42,389 nucleotides of DNA from the NCBI GenBank assembly GCA_047632595.1, contig JBLIDK010000016.1, forward strand, positions 1 through 42,389, read 5' to 3'. The notes beneath the pieces were generated by a model. The model did not search any database. It was not told the origin of the DNA and was given only the letters and a program-made list of their open reading frames with translations. The first letter of the stretch is position 1; every line of letters starts with the position of its first letter. The position numbers and the translations under genes are program-made. This stretch comes from JBLIDK01 sp047632595 (GTDB taxonomy: Bacteria > Bacteroidota > Bacteroidia > Sphingobacteriales > Sphingobacteriaceae). Shown in pieces: positions 17,578-26,062 of the stretch.

Positions 17578-18807
17578 TTATACTCCTAACAACAATCTTT
17601 GTGGATCTTCTAAGTATTCTTTAACTCGCTTTAAGAAAGTTACTGATTCTTTACCATCTACAATTCGGTGATCATAGGATAAAGCTAAGTACATAATCGG
17701 GCGTATTACTACTTGTCCGTTTTCAGCAACTGGTCTTTCCACAATGTTGTGCATGCCTAATATAGCAGATTGTGGAGGGTTTATTATTGGCGTTGATAGC
17801 ATTGAACCGAAAATACCACCGTTGGTAATTGTGAAGGTTCCACCAGTCATTTCCTCAATTGATAACTTCCCGTCTCTGCCTTTAACCGCTAAGCGAACTA
17901 CTTCTTTTTCAATTCCTGCAAAGTCTAAATTCTCAGTATTTCTAATAACTGGAACAACTAAGCCTTTTGGTGTTGAAACGGCAATCGAAACATCACAATA
18001 GTCATGGAAAATTATTTCATTACCATCTAATTGAGCGTTTACTCCTGGCACTTCAGTTAAAGCCATAGAAACCGCCTTCACAAAGAAACTCATGAATCCT
18101 AAACCAACCTCATGTTTTTCCTTAAAAGCATCTTTATATTGCTTTCGAAGGTCCATTATTGGCTTCATGTTAACTTCGTTAAACGTAGTTAACATTGCGG
18201 TTTCATTTTTAACTGCTACAAGTCTTTTCGCTAAAGTTTTACGAAGATTACTCATTTTTTCTCTTCGTGTTCCGCGTTCTCCTGCAACTCTTGGCGCAGG
18301 TGCTGGGTCAGCTGCAGCAGGTTTTAATTCGCTGCTTCTATTTGAACTCATTGCCTCTACAGCTTTAAGTGCATCTTCTTTAGTAACTCGTCCACCTTGA
18401 CCAGAACCACTTACCTTTTCAGGGCTTATGTTGTGTTCATTTAATATTTTAGCCGCAACTGGACTTGTGTGTTTTGAAGAATCAGCTATTGGTGCATTTG
18501 CCTTTTCTTCAACTTTTACTTCTTTAGGTGCTTCTGTTGTAGTTTCTTTTTTTGGAGCGCTACTTTTTGAACCACTCTCGTCGATAGAACAAACAACGTC
18601 ACCAATATTAACGGTGTCACCTGCAGCTACCATATGCTTTAATGTACCAGAAGCTTCAGCCATAATTTCAAAAGTTGCCTTGTCTGACTCAACTTCACAA
18701 ATTGCTTCATCTAGTTCTACATATTCTCCATCACCTTTTAGCCAGGTATCAATTGTTACTTCTGTTATAGATTCTCCTACTGAAGGTACTTTAATTTCTA
18801 AAGCCAT
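17578..18807 (-). CDS. sucB: 2-oxoglutarate dehydrogenase E2 component (dihydrolipoyllysine-residue succinyltransferase)
   Basis: The core subunit of the 2-oxoglutarate dehydrogenase complex, transferring succinyl groups from E1-bound TPP to CoA via lipoyl-lysine. The 409-residue protein has a lipoyl domain (residues 1-75) with the lipoylated lysine at K43 in EVESDKATFE. It then has an acidic/Ala-rich linker, the E1/E3-binding domain (SPVAAKILNEHNISPEKV, ending GRVTKEDALKAV, about residues 114-150), and a catalytic domain. The catalytic domain begins with REKMSNLRKTLAKRLV and contains the active-site LSYDHRIVDGKE near the C-terminus. It begins 21 bp after sucA stops and 10 bp before murB starts, so the three are likely co-transcribed. 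The E3 subunit is not in this window. Confidence 0.97.
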   Translation of the reverse strand: MALEIKVPSVGESITEVTIDTWLKGDGEYVELDEAICEVESDKATFEIMAEASGTLKHMVAAGDTVNIGDVVCSIDESGSKSSAPKKETTTEAPKEVKVEEKANAPIADSSKHTSPVAAKILNEHNISPEKVSGSGQGGRVTKEDALKAVEAMSSNRSSELKPAAADPAPAPRVAGERGTRREKMSNLRKTLAKRLVAVKNETAMLTTFNEVNMKPIMDLRKQYKDAFKEKHEVGLGFMSFFVKAVSMALTEVPGVNAQLDGNEIIFHDYCDVSIAVSTPKGLVVPVIRNTENLDFAGIEKEVVRLAVKGRDGKLSIEEMTGGTFTITNGGIFGSMLSTPIINPPQSAILGMHNIVERPVAENGQVVIRPIMYLALSYDHRIVDGKESVTFLKRVKEYLEDPQRLLLGV

Positions 18808-18828
18808 TATTTTACTTTTAGTTACTTC

Positions 18829-21624
18829 TTAATATTTTATTGCTGCACCGTTTTGGCTTGCCTCTGTTGCTCCTTTTAAATCAAAACTAAATGCAGATGA
18901 CATAATATAGTCATGCTGACTTAAATGCTGTTTTAAATGACCCGTTGCTGGACTAGCACTTTCTTTTCTACTAATTAAGTTAAAACGGTAGTCTAAATGC
19001 GTTTTTCGAAGAATAAATGGCCAAGCACCCATGTTTTGAGGTTCTTCTTGAACCCAAAATAGTTCTTTGGCATTTTTATACTTTTTAATTATTGAATCAA
19101 TTTGATTTAAAGGTAATGGATAAATTTGGTCTAATCTTACAATTGCAACTTCGTTCAAATCAATTTTATCATCCTGTTGTTTTTTCTTTAAATCATAGTA
19201 GATTTTTCCCTGACAGAAAATAACACGTTTCGTCTTCTCTGCTTTACTCACATCTGGATCATCAATTACTTCTTTAAATCCACCTTTTGTGAAATCACTT
19301 AAGTCACTCTTACAACCTGGATGTCTAAGTAAAGATTTTGGTGTAAATACAATCATTGGTGTTCTAAACTCACGGGAAACTTGACGTCTTAAAGCATGGA
19401 AAAAGTTTGCTGGAGTAGTACAGTTTAAAACTTGAATGTTATTATTAGCACTAGCCTCTAAAAAACGTTCCATTCTGCCCGAACTATGCTCTGGTCCTTG
19501 ACCTTCATATCCATGAGGCAATAACATAACCAAGCCATTTGACTTATGCCATTTAGTTTCAGCTGCGGTAATAAATTGGTCAATGATTATTTGAGCACCA
19601 TTTACAAAATCTCCAAATTGTGCTTCCCAAATAGTAAGGTGATCTGGCGTGTGGAATGAGTATCCATATTCAAAACCTAAAACTGCATATTCTGAAAGCA
19701 GTGAGTTGTAAACATTGAACTGCCCTTGATTTTTACCTATGTGTTGAAGTGGTATGTATTCTTCTTCTGAATCTTCAAACTTAATTACTGAATGTCGGTG
19801 AGAAAATGTCCCACGCTCGCTATCCTGTCCACTTAAACGAACAGAATGTCCTTCATCTAAAATTGATGCGTATGCTAACAATTCTGCCATGGCCCAATCC
19901 AAACTCTTGTCTTTCTTAAGCATTTGAATTCGGTCATCAGTAATTTTCTGAATCTTTTTAAAAATATTCTTCTTATTAGGAAGGCTTGTTATTTTATCTC
20001 CTAACTCATTTAATTTTTTTAATGGTATAGAAGTGTCAGGCGACTTTAGAAAATCCTTTTCATTAGCTAAGCGATAATTTTTCCAAGTTCCTCTAAAGCT
20101 TTTTTGAGTGCTTTCTGGCGCCTCATCTTTTCGTGCTTCTTCCAAGGTTTTTGATAGCATATCCTTGTACTCCTTTTGCATCTCTTTAGCAGTTGCTTCG
20201 TCAATGCTGCCTTCCTCAATCAATTTCTTCATGTATATTTCACGAGGATTAGGATGTGATTGAATGGTTTTATAAAGAATAGGTTGAGTAAATCTTGGCT
20301 CATCCCCTTCATTGTGACCATATTTTCTATAGCACAATACATCAATGTAAACATCTGATTGGAACTCTTGACGGTATTCCATTGCTAACTTAATAGCATG
20401 TACAATTGCCTCTGCATCGTCTCCATTTACATGGAAAACTGGTGACAAGGTTGTTTTTGCAACATCGGTACAATAAGTACTTGATCTTCCATCTAAGTAA
20501 TTTGTCGTAAATCCAACTTGATTGTTAATTACCAAATGAATAGTACCACCTGTTTTATAGCCATTTAGCTTACTCATTTGAGCAATTTCATAAACCAAAC
20601 CTTGACCTGCTATTGAGGCATCTCCATGAATCACAATTGGTGCAATCTTTTTATCATCTCCACCATATTTATGAACTATTTTAGCTCTTGTTAGCCCTTC
20701 CACTACCGGCGCAACGGCCTCTAAATGTGAAGGATTTGGACTTAGACTTAAGTGAATTTTTTTATCGTTATAGGTTCGTACATCACTTGAATAGCCTAAA
20801 TGATACTTAACATCACCACCAAATTGGATGTCATAATCAGCAAATAATTTCCCTTCAAACTCTGTGAAAATTTCTTTGTAGGTTTTATTCAGAATGTTTG
20901 CAAGAACATTTAAACGACCACGATGAGCCATTCCAATTGTAAATTCATCAATGCCTAATTCTGCACCAATTTCAATAACTGCATCCAAAGCTGGAATTAT
21001 TCCTTCAGCACCTTCCAATGAAAAACGTTTTTGACCAATGTACTTTGTATGCAAAAAGTTCTCAAAAGTTACTGCTTGATTAAGCTTTCGTAATATTTGC
21101 TTTTTCTCCTTAAGAGTGAAGCTTGGTGTATTTCTATTTTCTCTAAACTTGTCTAAGAACCACTTTATTTTAACAGGGTTTCTGATATACATAAATTCAG
21201 ACCCAATACTTTGACAATAAGTTTGCTCTAAATGTTCTTTAATTTGACGTAAGGTTGCAGGGCCTTCGCCAATTTCAATCCCTGCCTGAAATACGGTATC
21301 TAAATCATCTTCACTTAAGCCAAAAGTTTCTAGCTCTTTCCCAGGAAAATACTTTCTTCTTTCTCGTACAGGATTTGTTTTTGTAAATAAGTGACCACGG
21401 CTTCTGTAGCCATTAATCATATTAATGACCTTCACCTCTTTTTCAAAGTTGTCTTTCGAAACGTTTAAGAAGGCTTCAAACCCTGTATCTTTTGAAAAGG
21501 TATATCCCTCAAAAAATTTTTGCCATCCGTATTCAACGGAATTAGGGTCTTTTAAATACGATTGATATAAGTTATCAATGTAAGTAGAATGAGCATTGCT
21601 CAGATAGGATAACTGATCGTCCAT
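18829..21624 (-). CDS. sucA: 2-oxoglutarate dehydrogenase E1 component
   Basis: The thiamine-diphosphate-dependent decarboxylase of the TCA-cycle 2-oxoglutarate dehydrogenase complex, 931 residues, the usual size. The N-terminal E2-binding helix is visible (YIDNLYQSYLKDPNSVEYGW). Then come IGMAHRGRLNVLANIL, the TPP/Mg site GDASIAGQGLVYEIAQMS with VINNQVGFTTN, and CYRKYGHNEGDEPRFTQP. The pyrimidine-domain blocks are LSGQDSERGTFSHRHSV, GFEYGYSFH and WEAQFGDFVNGAQIIIDQF, followed by LLPHGYEGQGPEHSS. The start MDDQLSYLSNAHSTY is in line with family N-termini. It leads the sucA-sucB-murB run; a promoter candidate lies 55 bp upstream of the start. Confidence 0.98.
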   Translation of the reverse strand: MDDQLSYLSNAHSTYIDNLYQSYLKDPNSVEYGWQKFFEGYTFSKDTGFEAFLNVSKDNFEKEVKVINMINGYRSRGHLFTKTNPVRERRKYFPGKELETFGLSEDDLDTVFQAGIEIGEGPATLRQIKEHLEQTYCQSIGSEFMYIRNPVKIKWFLDKFRENRNTPSFTLKEKKQILRKLNQAVTFENFLHTKYIGQKRFSLEGAEGIIPALDAVIEIGAELGIDEFTIGMAHRGRLNVLANILNKTYKEIFTEFEGKLFADYDIQFGGDVKYHLGYSSDVRTYNDKKIHLSLSPNPSHLEAVAPVVEGLTRAKIVHKYGGDDKKIAPIVIHGDASIAGQGLVYEIAQMSKLNGYKTGGTIHLVINNQVGFTTNYLDGRSSTYCTDVAKTTLSPVFHVNGDDAEAIVHAIKLAMEYRQEFQSDVYIDVLCYRKYGHNEGDEPRFTQPILYKTIQSHPNPREIYMKKLIEEGSIDEATAKEMQKEYKDMLSKTLEEARKDEAPESTQKSFRGTWKNYRLANEKDFLKSPDTSIPLKKLNELGDKITSLPNKKNIFKKIQKITDDRIQMLKKDKSLDWAMAELLAYASILDEGHSVRLSGQDSERGTFSHRHSVIKFEDSEEEYIPLQHIGKNQGQFNVYNSLLSEYAVLGFEYGYSFHTPDHLTIWEAQFGDFVNGAQIIIDQFITAAETKWHKSNGLVMLLPHGYEGQGPEHSSGRMERFLEASANNNIQVLNCTTPANFFHALRRQVSREFRTPMIVFTPKSLLRHPGCKSDLSDFTKGGFKEVIDDPDVSKAEKTKRVIFCQGKIYYDLKKKQQDDKIDLNEVAIVRLDQIYPLPLNQIDSIIKKYKNAKELFWVQEEPQNMGAWPFILRKTHLDYRFNLISRKESASPATGHLKQHLSQHDYIMSSAFSFDLKGATEASQNGAAIKY

Positions 21625-21678
21625 CTATGGTTCTGATCTGTTTAGATATTAAAAATAAAAAATTGTTGTAAGACCTTA

Positions 21679-21707
21679 CAAATATCGAAAATTTATCTCT
21701 TTTACAA
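21679..21707 (-). promoter_or_regulatory. Candidate sucA promoter
   Basis: On the minus strand TTG (complement of 21705-21707) is followed by 18 bp and GATATTTG (complement of 21679-21686), one mismatch from TAnnTTTG. It predicts a leader of about 50 nt before the sucA ATG. Confidence 0.45.
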
Positions 21708-21730
21708 TGCTTTTAAGCAACTAGATATAA

Positions 21731-22654
21731 TTATACTGCTAATTTTTCGACAATGTTCTGTTTTTTCAGCTTATGGTCTATCAAATTTTGGAATTCGAGA
21801 GGGTTTTTAAGTATCTTACAATTGTTTGGAAGATTGAAGCCGTTCTCTATCATTAATGAACCGGTTAACAGGAACTTAACTGATTTATGACCGTTACTTA
21901 ATATGTTTAAATCTCCTAGATTTTGACCACTAATTGCGGTAGTTATACTGGTAAAAACAAATTCAGGATCAAAAGTGTCTATCACCTGGTCTAGTTCAAG
22001 TATTGGTTGATTTCCACCCAAAAACAACACTTTATAGCCTCTTGTTTGCAATAAATGATTGGCAAAATGGATACTTATATCATGCTTTTCTCCTTCCGGA
22101 AGAAATAAAATAAAACGAATTGCGTCACTTTTTGGAGCAATTGCTTGTTGATCGGTAATTGAAATTAGTTTTTGAACTATTATGTTGCTAACAAAATGTT
22201 CGTGTGCAGAGTTAATACAACCAGCCTGCCACATTAACCCGATTTTATTTAATAATGGGTAAGCCAAGTGCAACATAGTGTGGGTTACACCATGGTTAGC
22301 AAAACTGCTATTTAGAATGTTTTTTATTATTGCCTCATTAAACTGAAGCATACCCATATAAAGTTCTTGAAGCTGTCCATCATTTTGGGTACAATCTGCA
22401 CAAAGCTTTTTTACACATTGGCAAATTTCATTTTCAGTCATCTTTGCTAACTGATTAAGCTTTGTTCCTTGTTTGTAAAGTAGAGTAATGTTTAAAAGTT
22501 TTCTTAAGTCTTCCTCACAGTAGTAGCGAATATTAGTATCGGTTCTTCTAGGCTGAATAAAATCATAACGCTGTTCCCACACTCTTAAGGTATGCGACTT
22601 GATTCCTGTTAGTGCAACAACGTCTTTTATGTAGTAATGTTTGTGGGACTTCAT
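21731..22654 (-). CDS. MerR-family regulator with cobalamin-binding domain (CarH/LitR-like, putative B12 photoreceptor)
   Basis: A 307-residue DNA-binding protein. Residues 7-75 are a MerR winged helix (YYIKDVVALTGIKSHTLRVW, then RYDFIQPRR and IRYYCEEDL). Residues 95-165 form a helical bundle carrying the Wx9EH signature (W142, E152, H153) of CarH/LitR-type proteins, whose Trp and His/Glu cover adenosylcobalamin. Residues 180-290 are a Rossmann-like B12-binding domain. There EGEKHDIS (H191) stands where CarH has its lower axial His, followed by LFLGGNQP. CarH binds operators in the dark and releases them on light; LitR-type regulators in other bacteria control carotenoid or photolyase genes. 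No carotenoid gene is in this window, so its target is unknown. It is divergent from a TetR-like gene, with a 37-bp palindrome between them. Light-sensing is inference from the motif. Confidence 0.85.
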   Translation of the reverse strand: MKSHKHYYIKDVVALTGIKSHTLRVWEQRYDFIQPRRTDTNIRYYCEEDLRKLLNITLLYKQGTKLNQLAKMTENEICQCVKKLCADCTQNDGQLQELYMGMLQFNEAIIKNILNSSFANHGVTHTMLHLAYPLLNKIGLMWQAGCINSAHEHFVSNIIVQKLISITDQQAIAPKSDAIRFILFLPEGEKHDISIHFANHLLQTRGYKVLFLGGNQPILELDQVIDTFDPEFVFTSITTAISGQNLGDLNILSNGHKSVKFLLTGSLMIENGFNLPNNCKILKNPLEFQNLIDHKLKKQNIVEKLAV

Positions 22655-22788
22655 GATTTATCAGCTTATAACAACTATTATACATATAGGTTTCAAAAAG
22701 TAATCATATTATAAAATTTAGAATCAGTCTAAATACACTTTCATTGTATGAGTTATGCCTTAATCTAGTTAAAGAGTCATTGAACTGT

Positions 22789-22825
22789 CAAGCTATTGAA
22801 AATCATGATGATTTACAATAGCTTG
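22789..22825. promoter_or_regulatory. 37-bp near-perfect palindrome, candidate operator
   Basis: The outer arms CAAGCTATTG (22789-22798) and CAATAGCTTG (22816-22825) are perfect inverses. After a single A:A mismatch the inner arms AAATCAT and ATGATTT are also perfect, meeting at one central G (22807). It lies 41 bp upstream of the TetR-like ATG and 134 bp upstream of the CarH-like ATG. There is no T run after it in either direction, so an operator fits better than a terminator. Confidence 0.6.
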
Positions 22826-22866
22826 GATTGTACTTTGTATATACTTTACTATTCTAAAACAAACTC

Positions 22867-23499
22867 ATGCACACTCAAATAATTGAAGACAAGCAATTAA
22901 TTAAGGACAGGTACATAGATTATGTATCTGTATTTAAAGAGCGCCCAGCCTCTTTAAAACAACTTGGAAACTATTTTCACATTAACCATCAAGTTTTATT
23001 AAAACATTTTAGCACTACAGATGATATTGAAAAAGAAATCTTTAGTGATCTATTTAAGAAAACAGTTTATGATTTAGCTAGTTCTGAACTTTCTGAAGAT
23101 TATCAGCTAAAAGAAAAATTACTTTCAATTTTTTACAACTGGGTCAATAATTTATCTAACTACAGTTTCTTTGTTAAAACCTTAGCTGAAAAAAATGAAG
23201 ATAAAGCTGACAAATTTATGGATTACATTAAAAATGAATTTACTATAATGTGTGGAGTAATTATTGGCGAAGCCATAGACGATAGTGAAGTAGGATGTGA
23301 ACGAAATTTACTAGTGAAATATAAAGATACTTTATGGGATAAATTTATCTTAATAACTCATCGTTGGTTAGATAATAATGGTGCAATAAATAACAATACT
23401 GATACTGAAATAGTAGCCAAAGTGGATCATTTAGTTAGTCTATTAACAACAAATTCAAGCAATCCAGGTGTAATTTTTGGAGGAAGCGGAGTTAATTAG
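22867..23499 (+). CDS. TetR/AcrR-like transcriptional regulator
   Basis: A 210-residue protein whose first 65 residues fit a TetR helix-turn-helix. A helix around DRYIDYVSVFKERP is followed by ASLKQLGNYFHINHQVLLKHF, the recognition-helix region, then STTDDIEKEIFSDLF. The remainder is all-helical (FYNWVNNLSNYSFFVKTLAE, ... WDKFILITHRWLD) and would be the ligand-binding and dimerisation part; its ligand is not apparent. It is divergent from the CarH-like MerR regulator, sharing the palindrome region. A near-match to the -7 element (TACTTTG, 22831-22837) lies just after the palindrome, so a protein bound there would sit on this gene's promoter. The stop overlaps the convergent DUF3078 gene by 4 bp. 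Confidence 0.7.
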   Translation: MHTQIIEDKQLIKDRYIDYVSVFKERPASLKQLGNYFHINHQVLLKHFSTTDDIEKEIFSDLFKKTVYDLASSELSEDYQLKEKLLSIFYNWVNNLSNYSFFVKTLAEKNEDKADKFMDYIKNEFTIMCGVIIGEAIDDSEVGCERNLLVKYKDTLWDKFILITHRWLDNNGAINNNTDTEIVAKVDHLVSLLTTNSSNPGVIFGGSGVN

Positions 23500-24377
23500 T
23501 TAGACAACTTATACGTTAAGCTTAAACCAAAAATTTCTCTAAACTGAACCCTTGGAGCCGGGTTTAAACCATCTTTGTCTGTTATAATTATATCTTCATC
23601 ATAAATTAATGTCGTTGCAACAGTAGCGCTTAATAGTTTATTAACTTGGAAGTTTAGACCTGCTTCCCAATTAGCATCAATGCCATTAAAATTTTGATAA
23701 CTGGCAAAAAGGTCTAATCTAGAGCTAAAGGCAACATTTTCCAGAATGTTTCTTTTAATGTTTAGAGTAAAGTAAGCACCAAGTTCATATCGAATGTTTG
23801 CTCCAGTATCAACTCCATATGCTCCTTTATCTGCTAAAAATTGATCCTTCACAATGGTAATTTTGCCTGTTGCTGGAGACAAGTAAGCGTGCACTCCTTC
23901 GGTAATAATTTGTCCTACACCAACTGAAAGTAACACATATCCTGGCGCTAAAAAGTTTGACACACTAACTCTCGAAGTGTCTGTAAACTTATATCCATCA
24001 ATAAATTGACTTTTAAAATTTCCAAGAGCTTCAATAGTCGTATTTTTATTGTTTGTTTTAAACCCATAGGCAGAGTTTAATTCAATTCTATCTTGATTTT
24101 TTCTTGTTGGAAAAAATTCTTGTTCTGAACGTTGAACTCCATAAGCTAAATTAACGGTGTTATTCCACTTACTTTTCTTTGTTTCTCTTATTGCCGAAAA
24201 ATCTATTAGCGCTGCAAAGCTTAATGCATTTTCACCACCAGCAGCCCAATTTAAAAAAGAACTTTGGTTAAAAACCAAAGAAGAAATTTCTTCCACTTTC
24301 CATAACTTAATACTGTCCTGACTATAAGCTGTTGTGCTTATAAGTATTGATAGAATTAGTATTGGTAGACTTTTCAT
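23496..24377 (-). CDS. DUF3078 domain-containing outer-envelope protein
   Basis: A 293-residue protein with a signal peptide (MKSLPILILSILISTTAYSQ). The mature part has LWKVEEISSLVFNQSSFLNW followed by AAGGENALSF, the hallmark opening of DUF3078 proteins. The rest is amphipathic beta strands (YGVQRSEQEFFPTRKNQDRI, ... FREIFGLSLTYKLSN) resembling a small outer-membrane barrel. The family is widespread in Bacteroidota and has no assigned activity that I know of. It starts 35 bp after asnS on the same strand and is probably in the same transcript. Its stop codon overlaps that of the TetR-like gene. Confidence 0.85.
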   Translation of the reverse strand: MKSLPILILSILISTTAYSQDSIKLWKVEEISSLVFNQSSFLNWAAGGENALSFAALIDFSAIRETKKSKWNNTVNLAYGVQRSEQEFFPTRKNQDRIELNSAYGFKTNNKNTTIEALGNFKSQFIDGYKFTDTSRVSVSNFLAPGYVLLSVGVGQIITEGVHAYLSPATGKITIVKDQFLADKGAYGVDTGANIRYELGAYFTLNIKRNILENVAFSSRLDLFASYQNFNGIDANWEAGLNFQVNKLLSATVATTLIYDEDIIITDKDGLNPAPRVQFREIFGLSLTYKLSN

Positions 24378-24412
24378 CTGATTTTTACATTTATTTTGGT
24401 TTTAACTTCTAA

Positions 24413-25927
24413 TTAAGGTAATAATCTTCCATACATTCTAGGAAACGGAATAGTTTCTCGAACATGGTTTAACTTGCAAATCCAAGCAACCAAACGCTCT
24501 AACCCTAAGCCAAATCCTGAATGAGGAACTGACCCATATCTTCTTAAATCTAAATACCATTCAAATTCAGCGAGTGGTAATTCATGTTCTTTAATTTTTG
24601 CAATAAGTGTATCCTTATCGGTTTCACGCTCTCCGCCACCAATAATCTCACCATAACCTTCCGGTGCTAAAACATCAACTCCTTTTGCCATTTCTGGAGA
24701 GTGTTCGTCACGCTTCATATAAAAGGCTTTTACTTCATGAGGCCAATTGTAAACCATTATTGGAGTATCGAATAAACGGGTTAGTACAGTTTCATCTGAA
24801 CCACCAAAATCGTTTCCAAATTCAAAATCTACTGCGCTTTTAAGCCACATTGGAATGTTTTTGGCATTTTCCTCAAAAACATTCAACTCGTTTTTAAGTT
24901 GATCTATCTTGTTTTGGTTAAAAGCACGAATGCCTTTTTTAATGTTTGAATCAGCAGCAGTTAATGTTCGTTCCTCAATTTCCTTCTTAATTTCTTCAAT
25001 GCGATTATTTGCATTTACAAGATCCTCTTCCAAAGTTGCAACGGTAGTTCTTCCATTTACTTCTTTTCTTCCTTTCAGGATTTCTACTGCTTCGGTATAC
25101 GTTATTCTAGGAATTGGCTTGGTTATATTTTTTAGAATTGTAGTGTCTCTTTCTAAAATCTCTAACTCTTCTGGGCATTTTTCTAAGACCTTGGTAACAA
25201 CTGATTTTAGAAATTCCTCAATTAAATCCATGTTGTCTTCGTTTGTATTAAAAGCAACTTCTGGTTCAATCATCCAAAATTCAGTAAGGTGACGTCTTGT
25301 TTTGCTTTTTTCTGCTCTAAATGTAGGCCCAAAGGAGTAAATTTTACCCATTGCCATGGCCATAGCCTCACCGTAAAGCTGCCCACTCTGACTTAAATAA
25401 GCTGTATCATCAAAGTATTCAGTTTCAAACAAGTTTGATGTTCCTTCACATGCATTCCCTGTAAAAATTGGTGCATCCATTTGAACAAAATCACGTTCTT
25501 GAAAGAAATTGTGTATTGAGGCTATCACTTGATTTCTCACTTTCATAATTGCCCATTGTCTTTTTGAACGAAGCCATAAATGTCTATTGTCCATTAAAAA
25601 ATCGACACCATGTTCTTTATTTGAAATGGGGTATTCTTCAGCGATAGAAATAATTTCAAAATTGGTTACCTGTAACTCGTAACCACCAATTTGTTTCTCA
25701 TCTTTTACCACCATTCCGGTAAGCGAAACAGCGCTCTCTAAACTTAGTCTTTTGGCCTGTTCAAATAATTCTGCATCAACACTGTCTTCGTTTAAAACAC
25801 ATTGACACGTTCCTGTTCCATCTCGAAGGATAATAAACACCAACCCTTTCCCAGTTCGTTTATTGCTAACCCAACCTTTAAGTGTGGTAGATTTTCCTTC
25901 TATTTTTGCTAGTGCTTTAATACTCAT
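24413..25927 (-). CDS. asnS: Asparaginyl-tRNA synthetase
   Basis: A class IIb aminoacyl-tRNA synthetase charging tRNA-Asn, 504 residues. The N-terminal OB-fold anticodon-binding domain covers residues 10-100 (GWVSNKRTGKGLVFIILRDG). Class II motif 2 is visible as FGPTFRAEKSKTRRHLTEFW, followed by MIEPEVAF. Motif 3 is GFGLGLERLVAWICKL near the C-terminus, followed by the AsnRS-type end HVRETIPFPRMYGRLLP. Between residues about 288 and 355 there is a charged, coiled-coil-like insertion (LVNANNRIEEIKKEIEER, KIDQLKNELNVFEENAKNIP) that makes the protein about 40 residues longer than the E. coli enzyme. The MSIKALAKIEGKSTTLKGWV start is normal. The gene is divergent from rpoN, with DUF3078 downstream. 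Confidence 0.97.
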   Translation of the reverse strand: MSIKALAKIEGKSTTLKGWVSNKRTGKGLVFIILRDGTGTCQCVLNEDSVDAELFEQAKRLSLESAVSLTGMVVKDEKQIGGYELQVTNFEIISIAEEYPISNKEHGVDFLMDNRHLWLRSKRQWAIMKVRNQVIASIHNFFQERDFVQMDAPIFTGNACEGTSNLFETEYFDDTAYLSQSGQLYGEAMAMAMGKIYSFGPTFRAEKSKTRRHLTEFWMIEPEVAFNTNEDNMDLIEEFLKSVVTKVLEKCPEELEILERDTTILKNITKPIPRITYTEAVEILKGRKEVNGRTTVATLEEDLVNANNRIEEIKKEIEERTLTAADSNIKKGIRAFNQNKIDQLKNELNVFEENAKNIPMWLKSAVDFEFGNDFGGSDETVLTRLFDTPIMVYNWPHEVKAFYMKRDEHSPEMAKGVDVLAPEGYGEIIGGGERETDKDTLIAKIKEHELPLAEFEWYLDLRRYGSVPHSGFGLGLERLVAWICKLNHVRETIPFPRMYGRLLP

Positions 25928-25996
25928 TTAAACCAATTTTTTGTTACTTTGAACCTGAAAGATAAATTCAGTGTGTTTTAGACGCGATATTAATCG

Positions 25997-26004
25997 CAAA
26001 GTTA
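25997..26004 (-). promoter_or_regulatory. Candidate asnS -7 element
   Basis: The plus strand CAAAGTTA reads TAACTTTG on the minus strand, a perfect TAnnTTTG. It predicts a leader of about 65 nt for asnS. A TTG at the proper -33 distance is not seen. Confidence 0.45.
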
Positions 26005-26062
26005 TGCATAAATATAATTTTTGGCCCACAAAAATATCCAAATAGCCATTATCACGTAACCT

